Below, piece after piece: positions 9,701-17,422 of a stretch of DNA of 64,000 bases (position 1 is its first letter; every line of letters begins with the position of its first letter). Location: assembly GCA_036274495.1 (NCBI GenBank), contig DASUFP010000100.1:26193-90192 (forward strand), in the 5' to 3' direction. The notes below the pieces were generated by a model that saw nothing but the letters and a program-made list of their open reading frames with translations, did not search any database and was not told the origin of the DNA. Position numbers and translations under genes: made by a program. Source of the DNA: DASUFP01 sp036274495 (GTDB taxonomy: Bacteria > Bacteroidota > Bacteroidia > AKYH767-A > OLB10).

Positions 9701-10086
9701 TTCCTGCCGTCGTCAGGGGAATAGATGCGTGCTATTCCATAACTATGTAATTCTTCAATTTCCTTTGGCAGAATAACTCCACCCCCTCCGCCAAAAATTT
9801 TTATTTGAGAACAACCCTTCTCTTTCAGAAGGTCGTACATATATTTGAAATATTCCATGTGTCCTCCCTGGTAACTTGTCAGGGCAATAGCATTGGCATC
9901 TTCTTGAATTGCACATTCAACCACCTCCTGGGCGCTTCGGTCGTGTCCCAAATGAATTACTTCGGCACCGCTGGCTTGTATAATGCGCCGCATTATGTTA
10001 ATGGAGGCGTCATGACCGTCAAAAAGACTGGCTGCGGTCACGATTCGTATCTTGTTTTTCGGATGGTATTTTTCAGTCACCTGCAT
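6709..10086 (-). CDS. icmF: Fused isobutyryl-CoA mutase IcmF (B12 domain + MeaB-like GTPase + mutase)
   Basis: This 1125-residue fusion enzyme interconverts isobutyryl-CoA and butyryl-CoA, or related acyl-CoA pairs, using adenosylcobalamin. Domains in order are: B12-binding (about 1-150, D24-G-H26-D-A-S with His26 as cobalt ligand, and GGGGG near 99-103); a MeaB-like G-protein chaperone (about 195-420, P-loop GITGTGGAGKSS at 200-211, ETSGIGQSDTE, NKFD); and the mutase barrel (about 550-1110, with SISGYHIAEAGANP). Phe599 in RTNKRFHY sits where IcmF has Phe and methylmalonyl-CoA mutase has Tyr, which favours an isobutyryl-type substrate. A TAACTTTG box ends 4 bases before the ATG, so the mRNA may be leaderless. 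Confidence 0.93.
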   Translation of the reverse strand: MQVTEKYHPKNKIRIVTAASLFDGHDASINIMRRIIQASGAEVIHLGHDRSAQEVVECAIQEDANAIALTSYQGGHMEYFKYMYDLLKEKGCSQIKIFGGGGGVILPKEIEELHSYGIARIYSPDDGRKMGLQGMINDMLIKSDFNTVSSVNGEVDKLSTKDARSIARLISLAENDAESFSKIRNQVHKAAESHVIPVLGITGTGGAGKSSLVDELVRRFLIEFRDKTIAIISVDPSKRKTGGALLGDRIRMNAIRNSRVYMRSLATRQSNLALSQHVKEAIDVVKAAGYDLIILETSGIGQSDTEITDHSDVSLYVMTPEYGAATQLEKIDMLDFADIIALNKFDKRGAMDALRDVRKQFKRNHQLWETPDEDIPVYGTIASQFNDPGMNRLYRQVMNVIAEKTGAPLHSTFQVSEEMSEKIYIIPPNRTRYLSEISENNRSYDQWVIKQSDLAQKLYALKTTIQSLQEDKGGNSDLIEALEKRYDDLAINLDGQNRKLLESFPLKVEEYRQDFYEFKVRQKTLKIQTWSESLSRQRIPKVAFPKYKAWGDLLRWLLQENVPGEFPFTGGVFRFKRENEDPTRMFAGEGCPERTNKRFHYVSLGMPAKRLSTAFDSVTLYGQDPDYRPDIYGKIGNSGVSVCCLDDAKKLYSGFNLCDPATSVSMTINGPASIIAAYFMNAAIDQQCELYIKENNLEKEVQSTIDAIYSKNKSDRPKYNSAIPEGNDGLGLMLLGVTGDQVLPADVYAKIKAFTIANVRGTVQADILKEDQAQNTCIFSTEFSLRLMGDMQQYFIDHSIRNFYSVSISGYHIAEAGANPITQLAFTLANGFTYVEYYVSRGMNVDQFAPNLSFFFSNGIDPEYAVIGRVARRIWAKAMKLRYQANERSQMLKYHIQTSGRSLHAQEIDFNDIRTTLQALYAIYDNCNSLHTNAYDEAITTPTEESVRRAMAIQLIINRELGLAKNENPLQGSFIIEELTDLVEEAVLSEFDRITERGGVLGAMETMYQRGKIQEESLYYETLKHTGEYPIIGVNTFLSSKGSPTITPTEVIRATTEEKEQQIETLRQLHLRNKERRTSLLHDLQDAAIHNKNMFDKIMEVSKICSLGEITGALFEVGGQYRRNM

Positions 10087-10090
10087 GGCT

Positions 10091-10098
10091 CAAAGTTA
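10091..10098 (-). promoter_or_regulatory. -7 box of icmF, leaderless arrangement
   Basis: Read on the minus strand this is TAACTTTG, a full TAnnTTTG match, and only 4 bases (10087-10090) separate it from the ATG at 10086. No clear -33 element was found. Confidence 0.5.
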
Positions 10099-10249
10099 CA
10101 AAAAAGTGAGATACCGAATGTTTATTAACTAATTGATTATCAATATTAAATGAAACAAATGCAAGGTTAGGCTTATTTTCGATTCTTTCAGGAGGCCCTT
10201 TTTTATTAAGTTCACCCTCTTTTCAACTTATAATAATAGACCTCTTTCT

Positions 10250-11182
10250 GTGAAAATTGATATTATTTATATTCCCTGTTACCGGCGCGATTTCAGGCTG
10301 GCACGGATATGCATTGCCAGTATCCGACATTGGTATCCTGACATACCAATAACCATTATTAAAGATGAGATGATGCACAGTTTTGATACAACAGAACTGG
10401 AGCGTGTATTTAATGTTTCGGTTTATCCTCAAAATGCACGATTGTATGGCTGGGGCTTTTCAAAATTTGAAGCAATGTTTGAACCGGCAGGCAAAAGGTT
10501 CTTATTTCTGGATGCCGACATTGTAATGGCCGGCCCTGTATTGGAGTTGCTTGAAAAATATGATGATGATTATATTGTTCATGAAGAACCCTACTCACTT
10601 GAAGATGTTTACAAGTACTATTTTAATCTGGAGGAATTGAAAAAATTTGACCCTGCATTTCACTTTCCGGAATTCACATTTAATACCGGCCAATTTGTTG
10701 GAACAGCAGGAAAACTAAAACGCAGCGATTTTGATCCGCTTGTTGAATGGAGTGAACCCCGGATAGTTAAACGTACGGATGTCTTTACCTTCGGAGGCGA
10801 GCAGCCGGTATTGAACTATGTAGTTATGAAAAAAATGGGAGAGGGTATGTTATCTGTAAAAAGGCTCAACTTTATGAGAGAAGGATTGAATCCTGATACG
10901 GCTGCAATATCTATTGACCGGCTTGATCGTAAAGAAGGATACCCGTTTATTTTGCATTGGCACGATAAAAAACCGGATGTATTTGATCCGCGTATGCGGC
11001 AGATTCCCAGAAACGACATCCTGCTTCATTTTGAAAAAATTTATTTTGAAAAAGCAAGTATTGGCGTTTTCAGAAGGAAGTTGAGAATTCAATGGGAACA
11101 TTTATATGATACTGTACTCATGAAATCTTTATTGTTAATTCGTGGTCAAATAGGGTTTAGAGGGCTGTTCAGAAAAATATGA
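10250..11182 (+). CDS. Probable GT-A fold glycosyltransferase
   Basis: This 310-residue protein starts with GTG at 10250. The N-terminus (IDIIYIPCYRRDFRLARICI, then WYPDIPITII) looks like the nucleotide-sugar-binding half of a GT-A glycosyltransferase, and FLDADIV supplies a DxD metal/sugar-nucleotide motif (Asp88, Asp90). Later landmarks are EFTFNTGQFVGTAG and FGGEQPVLNYV, which resemble the acceptor side of GT8-like and sugar-nucleotide-dependent enzymes. No signal peptide or convincing membrane helix is seen, so it is probably cytoplasmic or peripheral. The substrate cannot be told. It is divergent from icmF and 37 bases upstream of the YdcF-like gene, which has its own promoter. Confidence 0.65.
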   Translation: MKIDIIYIPCYRRDFRLARICIASIRHWYPDIPITIIKDEMMHSFDTTELERVFNVSVYPQNARLYGWGFSKFEAMFEPAGKRFLFLDADIVMAGPVLELLEKYDDDYIVHEEPYSLEDVYKYYFNLEELKKFDPAFHFPEFTFNTGQFVGTAGKLKRSDFDPLVEWSEPRIVKRTDVFTFGGEQPVLNYVVMKKMGEGMLSVKRLNFMREGLNPDTAAISIDRLDRKEGYPFILHWHDKKPDVFDPRMRQIPRNDILLHFEKIYFEKASIGVFRRKLRIQWEHLYDTVLMKSLLLIRGQIGFRGLFRKI

Positions 11183-11185
11183 ATA

Positions 11186-11215
11186 TTGTTTTCAACTATT
11201 ATCTTTCTACTTTTG
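11186..11215 (+). promoter_or_regulatory. Bacteroidota-type promoter of the YdcF-like gene, leaderless arrangement
   Basis: TTG at 11186-11188 and TACTTTTG at 11208-11215 are 19 bases apart. Only 4 bases lie between the -7 box and the ATG at 11220, so transcription should start at or next to the start codon. Confidence 0.65.
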
Positions 11216-11219
11216 AATC

Positions 11220-11981
11220 ATGTTTTTCCTGTTGTCTAAAATTTTTGAGTTTGTCCTTTTGCCGCTGACATGGATTATTGTTCTGCTGGGTGTGGGATTA
11301 TATAAAAACGCCAACGGCAGAAGAATGATTCTTGCAGCTTTTTTGATGTTACTGTTTTTTACCAATCCCTATTTCATCAATGTAGCCCTTCATTCTTGGG
11401 AAGTTCAGGGACGAAAGGTATCTTCCATTGATCTTCCATATGATGTTGTTATTGTTTTGGGCGGAAGCATGAGATATTACAACGGGGAGCTGAACCGACC
11501 GGTTTATAGTTCAAGTGTGGACAGAATGCTTCAGGCAATTACTTTATACAAACAGCATAAAGTAAAAAAAATTCTTCTTTCAGGAGGTTCCGGAAGAGTA
11601 CTGTTTCCGGATGAAAGAGAGTCGGCGATATTGGCTGGAATATTGGATGATGCCGGAATACCACGTTCGGATATCATACTTGAAAACAATTCCAGAAACA
11701 CCTGGCAAAATGCGGTGGAATCTGCAAAACTGTTGAAAAGTGGCACCTATGGAAATCGTTTTTTATTGTTGACTTCAGCCTTTCATATGCGTCGTTCGCT
11801 TGCTTGTTTTTCCAAAGCAGGTTTAAAATGTGACCCATGGTCGGTTGATCAGCGATCGGGTCAGGGAACGTTCAGCCCGGACAGGATTATCTTACCTGAG
11901 GCAGCTGCTATGGGACTATGGGACATATTGTTTCATGAGTGGTTTGGAGTTATTTTCTACAAAATAGCAGGTTATAACTAA
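11220..11981 (+). CDS. YdcF/SanA/ElyC family membrane protein (DUF218)
   Basis: This 253-residue protein has two N-terminal hydrophobic stretches (about residues 5-28 and 36-54), followed by a DUF218 domain. Family landmarks are YDVVIVLGGSMR, KKILLSGGSGR, the acidic-polar run ENNSRNTWQNAVES, and LLTSAFHMRRSLACF. DUF218 proteins such as SanA and ElyC affect the cell envelope, including peptidoglycan precursor or enterobacterial antigen handling, but the chemistry is not settled. The domain probably faces the periplasm. The gene is followed 38 bases later by the OmpH/Skp-like gene, which has its own -7 box. Confidence 0.8.
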   Translation: MFFLLSKIFEFVLLPLTWIIVLLGVGLYKNANGRRMILAAFLMLLFFTNPYFINVALHSWEVQGRKVSSIDLPYDVVIVLGGSMRYYNGELNRPVYSSSVDRMLQAITLYKQHKVKKILLSGGSGRVLFPDERESAILAGILDDAGIPRSDIILENNSRNTWQNAVESAKLLKSGTYGNRFLLLTSAFHMRRSLACFSKAGLKCDPWSVDQRSGQGTFSPDRIILPEAAAMGLWDILFHEWFGVIFYKIAGYN

Positions 11982-12007
11982 TCCGTTTTTCTGTTACAGG
12001 GATTAAA

Positions 12008-12015
12008 TATCTTTG
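12008..12015 (+). promoter_or_regulatory. -7 box of the OmpH/Skp-like gene, leaderless arrangement
   Basis: TATCTTTG is a full TAnnTTTG match, and 4 bases (TGCC) separate it from the ATG at 12020. A T-rich element further upstream is a weak -33 candidate. Confidence 0.55.
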
Positions 12016-12019
12016 TGCC

Positions 12020-12592
12020 ATGAAAAAGCTGTCTCTGTTACTTAATTTGGTGCTGATAGTTGCTGTCGGGTACCTCTACTACAAAGTTTACACTACTCCT
12101 CAGGCCGTATCAAAAACTACTTTAACAGGGGAGTATATGCCTTCAAACGGAATAGTTTATATTGATTCAGACACCTTGTTGGCTCATTATGAATTTTTTA
12201 AGGATTTAAAGGCCGGTTTTGAGCAAAAGCAGGATAGCATAGATAAGATGCTTGAGTCAAGAGGAAGAGCCCTCGAAAAAGATGTTCAGGTATATCAGGA
12301 AAAGGCAGGTACCATGAGTGCTGAACAGCGCTCCCGCACCGAAGAACAATTGATGGGGCGTCAGGAAAACCTTGTTTCGCTGCGTCGAAAACTTTTGAGT
12401 GAATTAAGTGATCAGGAGGATAAAATAAATGATAGTTTACATAATAGTCTTCATGATTACCTTAAGGAATACAATAAAGAGAAAAATTACCTGTTTATTT
12501 TAGGATACCAGCGTGGTACAGGAATTTTATTGGCTAATGATTCGCTGGATGTAACTAAAGAAGTGCTGACAGGCCTCAACAACAGAAAATAA
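12020..12592 (+). CDS. OmpH/Skp family periplasmic chaperone-like protein
   Basis: This 190-residue protein has an N-terminal hydrophobic segment (residues about 4-23, with YYKVY after it) that acts as an uncleaved anchor or signal. The body is mostly coiled coil (about residues 65-150), rich in Lys, Glu, Gln and Arg, preceded by the strand IVYIDSDTLLAHYEFFKDLK, which matches the start of OmpH/Skp domains. The tail ends in YLFILGYQRGTGILLANDSLD, also usual in the family. Skp-like proteins hold unfolded outer-membrane proteins in the periplasm. No general outer-membrane assembly gene is adjacent, so its clients are unknown. A terminator follows at 12610. Confidence 0.78.
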   Translation: MKKLSLLLNLVLIVAVGYLYYKVYTTPQAVSKTTLTGEYMPSNGIVYIDSDTLLAHYEFFKDLKAGFEQKQDSIDKMLESRGRALEKDVQVYQEKAGTMSAEQRSRTEEQLMGRQENLVSLRRKLLSELSDQEDKINDSLHNSLHDYLKEYNKEKNYLFILGYQRGTGILLANDSLDVTKEVLTGLNNRK

Positions 12593-12609
12593 CTATTCAG
12601 AATATGAAA

Positions 12610-12641
12610 TAAAAAAGGGCTGATTTACTCAGCCCTTTTTT
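12610..12641. terminator. Bidirectional intrinsic terminator
   Basis: AAAAAAGGGCTGA and TCAGCCCTTTTTT pair around a 5-base loop (TTTAC). It lies between the convergent OmpH-like and DUF4476 genes and can serve both. Confidence 0.88.
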
Positions 12642-12656
12642 ATTGAAAATAGATCT

Positions 12657-13664
12657 TTACCGATGTTCAATATACTCGTTAAGATCATCTATTGAGGATT
12701 CAAAAGTGAATGCATCATTAATCTTGTAGTAATTTTGTTTATCAAAAGCATAATCATATGCATACTTGGCAAGGTCGAGGCGGGTTTCTTCAAATGAAAA
12801 AATAAGCATCAGTTGCTTGATTTGGTTGCATGAAAGACAATTGTTTTTGACCACTTGTTTGGCCATAGTCAGCTGTGAATCGGAAAAACTTTTACTGGAA
12901 ATACTCTTTTTTGCCGACTCAAATGACCCGTCATTCATTGGGTAAGAGCACCTGTTAGGGGTTGCGGGATCAGGATATGTTGCGGCTTGTGAACTTGATT
13001 GGGTGGTAGTTGTTGTGGTGGTGGTAGATGTAGTACCTGTGGTTATACCGCCAATATTTACGTTCATTGATACATTGGCGTTTTCGTTACCGGCAACTCC
13101 TGATGTTGTAGTCACTTGAGTAGTTGTTGAAGTTCCGGTTTGTTGTACGTTACTGTTTACAGCTGTTTGCTGCTGATATTGCTTGTTTGTTTCTGATGGA
13201 TTGGTGTTTGAATTTGATGAAGATGCCAGAGCAGCTTCACTTACCAGTTTTATCACATATTTGGATTCCTGTGCATCTATCTGTTCTTTTTTAGCTGCTG
13301 ATTCCTGCTTGTCTCCGCCTTCTATTTGTCTGCCCAGATTCACTCCGACTTTCTTAAATCCCTTTTCTGTGCTGGAAACTTTTTTCAATTTGATGGCAAA
13401 TGTTCGTTCTTTACCATCAATGGCATAAATTTTTTCATCCAGTATACCAAGAGAAGTATCTGCAAAAAGAATTTTAACAAGATAAGGAGCGCCAATCAGT
13501 CCGGTAACTTTTACATTGGTTTCGGGAGTGTCATTTTTACGTAATCCATTCATGATTACACTGAATCGCTCACCGTTTTCGCTGAAGAAAACTAAACTTG
13601 CTTCCTGTGCAAATGTACCTGCTGCAAAGGCTGAAAACACTAATAACAGAAACAATTTTTTCAT
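12657..13664 (-). CDS. Secreted DUF4476 domain protein
   Basis: This 335-residue exported protein has a signal peptide (MKKLFLLLVFSAFAAGTFA-Q). The N-terminal third is beta-rich (ASLVFFSENGERFSVIMNG, typical of DUF4476-containing proteins). The middle is a low-complexity Ser/Thr/Asn/Gln linker that includes eight consecutive Thr. The C-terminal 95 residues form the DUF4476 domain (CSYPMNDGSFESAKKSI, then LSCNQIKQLMLIFSFE), which is helical and built around two cysteines. DUF4476 has no assigned biochemical role and is found mainly in Bacteroidota. The gene stands alone between a terminator and valS (62 bases), and no promoter with a full TAnnTTTG was found. Confidence 0.82.
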   Translation of the reverse strand: MKKLFLLLVFSAFAAGTFAQEASLVFFSENGERFSVIMNGLRKNDTPETNVKVTGLIGAPYLVKILFADTSLGILDEKIYAIDGKERTFAIKLKKVSSTEKGFKKVGVNLGRQIEGGDKQESAAKKEQIDAQESKYVIKLVSEAALASSSNSNTNPSETNKQYQQQTAVNSNVQQTGTSTTTQVTTTSGVAGNENANVSMNVNIGGITTGTTSTTTTTTTTQSSSQAATYPDPATPNRCSYPMNDGSFESAKKSISSKSFSDSQLTMAKQVVKNNCLSCNQIKQLMLIFSFEETRLDLAKYAYDYAFDKQNYYKINDAFTFESSIDDLNEYIEHR

Positions 13665-13726
13665 TTTATGAAGATTAATTTGAGTGACAGAGTTTTATTG
13701 GTTTGCAGAATAATTTAACTGAAACT

Positions 13727-16390
13727 TTAGCTGTTCAGCATTTCCAATTGATTTTTGAGCATTCTGATTTTTTCCTCAGCATCAGTTTTTTTCTTTTGTT
13801 CAAGTTCAACAACTTCCGGCTTTGCATTTGAAACAAATCGTTCATTGCCTAATTTTTTCATAACTGACTCCAGGAAACTGAGGGTATATTCCAATTCCTG
13901 TTTTATACGAATTTTTTCCTGGGATTTGTCTGCTAAACCCTCCGTATGAATGAAATATTCATGCTTTCCAATAACCATGGAAACGGAACCTGCAGGGGCG
14001 GAATCGACAGCAGATACAGACGAAAGATTGCAAAGTTTTATAACAATATTATGCAGAGGGTTGTGAGCGGATAAACCGGGTGAAGAATATGAAACCGATA
14101 TTGGCTGGCGGTTTGGAATGTTTTTTTGTTTACGGATGTTCCTGATTCCTGTTACCAGATCAGTTATCTCTCTGAAGTTTTCGGTTATGGTACTGTCTAT
14201 TGATTCTTGAGAACATTCAGGCCATTTGGCAATAATTATATAATCGTTTTCGGTTCGGGTATTGATGTTGTGCCAAATCTCTTCAGTTATAAATGGCATA
14301 AACGGGTGGAGCATTCGAAGCAAATATTCAAAAAATTCAGTGGTTTTTTCATAAACCTTTTCATGCATGTTTGTACCTAAGGGAGGTTTGACAATTTCCA
14401 GATACCACGAACAAAAGTCGTCCCAAACCAATTTGTAAAGGGTCATTAAAGCCTCAGATAATCGATATTTGGTAAAGAGGTCGTTAATTAAAAGTGTTTC
14501 TTCCGCAAGTCTGTTTTCAAACCAATTTATGGTCGCTGAATAGTCGTTCTGATCTGTTGAATCTTTTCCGGACCTTTCCTGCCAGCTTTTAATCAACCTG
14601 AAAGCATTCCATATTTTGTTTCCAAAATTCCGACCCTGCTCACAAAGTGTATCATCAAAGGGCAGATCGTTTCCGGCAGGAGAAGTAAGCAACATACCAA
14701 CCCGCACACCATCGGCACCATATTTTGATATCAATTCAAGTGGTTCAGGTGAGTTTCCCAGCGATTTAGACATTTTTCTGCCTTGTTTGTCTCTTACAAT
14801 ACCGGTGAGATAAACATTTGTAAACGGCTTCTCGCCACGGTATTCATAACCGGCAATAATCATTCTCGCCACCCAAAAGAAAAGAATTTCAGGAGCGGTT
14901 ACCAGATCATTGGTCGGATAGTAATAGTTAATGTCCTTGTTTTCCGGATTTTTAAATCCGTCGAATACCGAAATGGGCCATAACCACGACGAAAACCAGG
15001 TGTCCAGCACATCTTCATCCTGTGTTAATTGGTCATACAATAAGGCAGATTCACCATTAGATACCCGCTGTTTGTTTAATGCTTCAAATGCTGTTATTGC
15101 ATCCTTCTCGGTTTTTGCCACAACAAAATCTCCGGTTGAATTATACCATGCCGGTATTCGTTGTCCCCACCACAATTGACGTGAAATGCACCAATCGTGC
15201 ACATTTTCCATCCAATGGCGATAGGTGTTTTTGAATTTATCGGGAAACAACCTGATGTCGTCATTCATCACATGCTGTAAAGCTGGTTTTGAAAGTTGTT
15301 CCATTTTCAAAAACCATTGCATTGACATCCTGGGTTCTATAACAGCATTTGTACGTTCCGAAAAGCCAACATTGCTCTTATAGGGTTGCTTTTTCACTAA
15401 AGCACCAGAAGCCTCCAGATCTTTTACAATTTTCTTTCTTACTTCAAACCTGTCCTCTCCAACATAAAATTGTGCAGCAGCACTCATTTTACCTTCAGGA
15501 GTTAATACATCAACTATCTGTAATTTATGACGTAATCCCAGTTGATAATCATTGGCATCATGAGCAGGAGTCACTTTCAGGGCGCCGGTTCCGAATTCCA
15601 TGGTTACATAATCATCCGCAATAACGGGAACCGATCGGTTCACCAAAGGAACTATTGCTTTCTTCCCGTGCAAATGTTTGTATCTTTCGTCAGCCGGATT
15701 TACACAAATGGCTGTATCTCCCAAAATGGTTTCAGGACGGGTAGTAGCTATGGTGATAAATTCGTCAGAACCCTCTATCTGATAGCTGACGTGATATAAC
15801 TGCGAATCTATTTCTTTATAAATCACCTCTTCGTCAGAAACGGCTGTCATACCTGCAGGATCCCAGTTCACCATGCGCATTCCGCGGTATATATGGCCCT
15901 TTTTGTACAGATCAATAAATACACTGATTACCGCATCAGACAGATCATCTTCCATGGTAAACCTGGTCCGGTCCCAGTCACAAGAAGCTCCCAGCTTTTT
16001 AAGCTGTTCAAGAATAATTCCGCCGTATTTCTCTTTCCATTCCCATGCGTACTTTAAAAATGCATCCCTCGTAAGGTCCTTTTTGTGAATGCCCTTTTCT
16101 TTAAGCATTGCCACAACCCGCGCTTCAGTTGCAATAGAAGCATGGTCGGTACCCGGAACCCAACACGCGTTTTTGCCCATCATCCTTGCCCTGCGTATGA
16201 GCACATCCTGAATGGTATTGTTTAACATATGACCCATATGCAATACCCCGGTTACATTAGGCGGAGGAATTACAATTGTATAAGGCTCTCTTTTGTCTGG
16301 AACCGAACGAAAAAACCCTTTCTCCATCCATTTTCTATACCATTTGTCTTCGGCAAGGGAGGGGTTGTATAATTTTGAAATCTCAGACAT
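13727..16390 (-). CDS. valS: Valyl-tRNA synthetase
   Basis: This 887-residue class I aminoacyl-tRNA synthetase charges tRNA-Val. The HIGH-type motif is PPPNVTGVLHMGHML near residue 45 and the KMSKS motif is GRKMSKSLGN near residue 540. The editing (CP1) domain between them contains TTRPETILGDTA. An anticodon-binding domain (near HPFMPFITEEIWHNI) and a C-terminal tRNA-arm coiled coil (about 815-887) complete the standard layout, and length matches bacterial ValRS. A tRNA-Val with anticodon GAC lies in this window at 54207-54281. The gene is flanked by a long non-coding stretch upstream. Confidence 0.97.
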   Translation of the reverse strand: MSEISKLYNPSLAEDKWYRKWMEKGFFRSVPDKREPYTIVIPPPNVTGVLHMGHMLNNTIQDVLIRRARMMGKNACWVPGTDHASIATEARVVAMLKEKGIHKKDLTRDAFLKYAWEWKEKYGGIILEQLKKLGASCDWDRTRFTMEDDLSDAVISVFIDLYKKGHIYRGMRMVNWDPAGMTAVSDEEVIYKEIDSQLYHVSYQIEGSDEFITIATTRPETILGDTAICVNPADERYKHLHGKKAIVPLVNRSVPVIADDYVTMEFGTGALKVTPAHDANDYQLGLRHKLQIVDVLTPEGKMSAAAQFYVGEDRFEVRKKIVKDLEASGALVKKQPYKSNVGFSERTNAVIEPRMSMQWFLKMEQLSKPALQHVMNDDIRLFPDKFKNTYRHWMENVHDWCISRQLWWGQRIPAWYNSTGDFVVAKTEKDAITAFEALNKQRVSNGESALLYDQLTQDEDVLDTWFSSWLWPISVFDGFKNPENKDINYYYPTNDLVTAPEILFFWVARMIIAGYEYRGEKPFTNVYLTGIVRDKQGRKMSKSLGNSPEPLELISKYGADGVRVGMLLTSPAGNDLPFDDTLCEQGRNFGNKIWNAFRLIKSWQERSGKDSTDQNDYSATINWFENRLAEETLLINDLFTKYRLSEALMTLYKLVWDDFCSWYLEIVKPPLGTNMHEKVYEKTTEFFEYLLRMLHPFMPFITEEIWHNINTRTENDYIIIAKWPECSQESIDSTITENFREITDLVTGIRNIRKQKNIPNRQPISVSYSSPGLSAHNPLHNIVIKLCNLSSVSAVDSAPAGSVSMVIGKHEYFIHTEGLADKSQEKIRIKQELEYTLSFLESVMKKLGNERFVSNAKPEVVELEQKKKTDAEEKIRMLKNQLEMLNS

Positions 16391-16915
16391 GCTGTTAATT
16401 TGAAGTCAATTTGTTGCCAAATATCCGAAATTCAGGCCGCATTTCAGTAATTTCACCTTATATTCAATTCATTTCAAGGCCTTTTCAAAGTATTTGCTTT
16501 ATGCTAAATTAAAATCTGTTTGGTGTCCCGGGATGAAAAGTGCCGTTATTTTTGGGGTCCACCCTAAGGGTAATTAAGTGGCCCCTTGAAGGTTCATAAA
16601 TAGCTGTAAATCAAATAAATGTCATCTCAAGCGTCACAAAGAAACAGATCAGCTGAAGAACCAGCAATGTCTTGCGCTTGTTGTTTAGATTGGCATCCGA
16701 CAGGCTTCAGGGTGATAAAACGGTAATTTATAAGTGTTTTGAACAGGATAGTACCGATTAAACCGAACTTGTTCACACAACCGGATGATCAGTATTTACG
16801 TTGGTTATTCATACAAATTTCATAAACCGGGCATAAATTTGTCCTCCATATTGTACTGATAACTAAGTATACATACATTTGCTTATCGTTGATTAACACT
16901 GAAAATCCATATAAA
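16391..16915. other. Long gene-free stretch between valS and the first DUF1573 gene
   Basis: I find no convincing coding frame in these 525 bases. The part next to the downstream gene carries a promoter (16851-16881). The middle contains a GC-rich imperfect hairpin at 16554-16585 (GGGG-T-CCAC pairing with GTGGCCCC around an inner CCCTAAGGG) that stands out from its AT-rich surroundings. It is not followed by a T tract, so it is not an obvious terminator. I do not recognise a known RNA family. Confidence 0.5.
16851..16881 (+). promoter_or_regulatory. Bacteroidota-type promoter of the first DUF1573 gene
   Basis: TTG at 16851-16853 and TACATTTG at 16874-16881 are 20 bases apart. The leader to the ATG at 16916 is about 30 bases. 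This placement also argues against the in-frame TTG at 16889 as the start. Confidence 0.6.
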
Positions 16916-17416
16916 ATGAAAAAAATCATCTACGCTTTACTTTTTGTAGCTGCTGCCGGTACTGCAGTGCATGCTCAATCAACAACCCCTGCCGTTCCCG
17001 CAACGTCAACACCTACAGGTGAGGTGAACAACGATCCGAACGCCCCTGAAATAGTGTTCGAGACAGAAGTTCATGACTTCGGCACAATTGAATATGGTGG
17101 TGACGGTACATACGACTTCAAGTTCACAAATACCGGTAAGAGTCCGTTAATTATCAGCAATGCACGTGGTTCTTGCGGTTGCACAGTACCGCAATGGCCA
17201 AAAGAGCCTGTTGCTAAAGGGCAGTCCGGAGTAATTAATGTACATTACGATACAAAACGTCCCGGCCCGTTTACAAAAACTGTTACAATCAGTTCGAATG
17301 CCAAATCGGCTACCAAAGTAATCACCATTAAAGGTACCGTTCAACCTGCTGAGCAATCAGAAGGTACCATGCCTGTGAAGAAAGAGAATACGGCAGCTCC
17401 TCTCGAGAAGCAATAA
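16916..17416 (+). CDS. Secreted DUF1573 protein (first copy)
   Basis: This 166-residue exported protein has a signal peptide (MKKIIYALLFVAAAGTAVHA-Q), a Pro/Thr-rich spacer, and a DUF1573 domain, an Ig-like/ASPM-SPD-2-Hydin-type fold. The domain reads EVHDFGTIEYG, FKFTNTGKSPLIISNARGSC, GCTVPQWPKEPVAKG and ends VTISSNAKSATKVITIKGTV. The start was moved inward to the MKK that opens the signal peptide. The domain is 50% or more identical by eye to the gene at 18242, and the two flank a methyltransferase, so this is a local duplication. The Cys-Gly-Cys pair could form a disulfide or bind metal, but this is not established. Confidence 0.85.
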   Translation: MKKIIYALLFVAAAGTAVHAQSTTPAVPATSTPTGEVNNDPNAPEIVFETEVHDFGTIEYGGDGTYDFKFTNTGKSPLIISNARGSCGCTVPQWPKEPVAKGQSGVINVHYDTKRPGPFTKTVTISSNAKSATKVITIKGTVQPAEQSEGTMPVKKENTAAPLEKQ

Positions 17417-17422
17417 GAAGGG

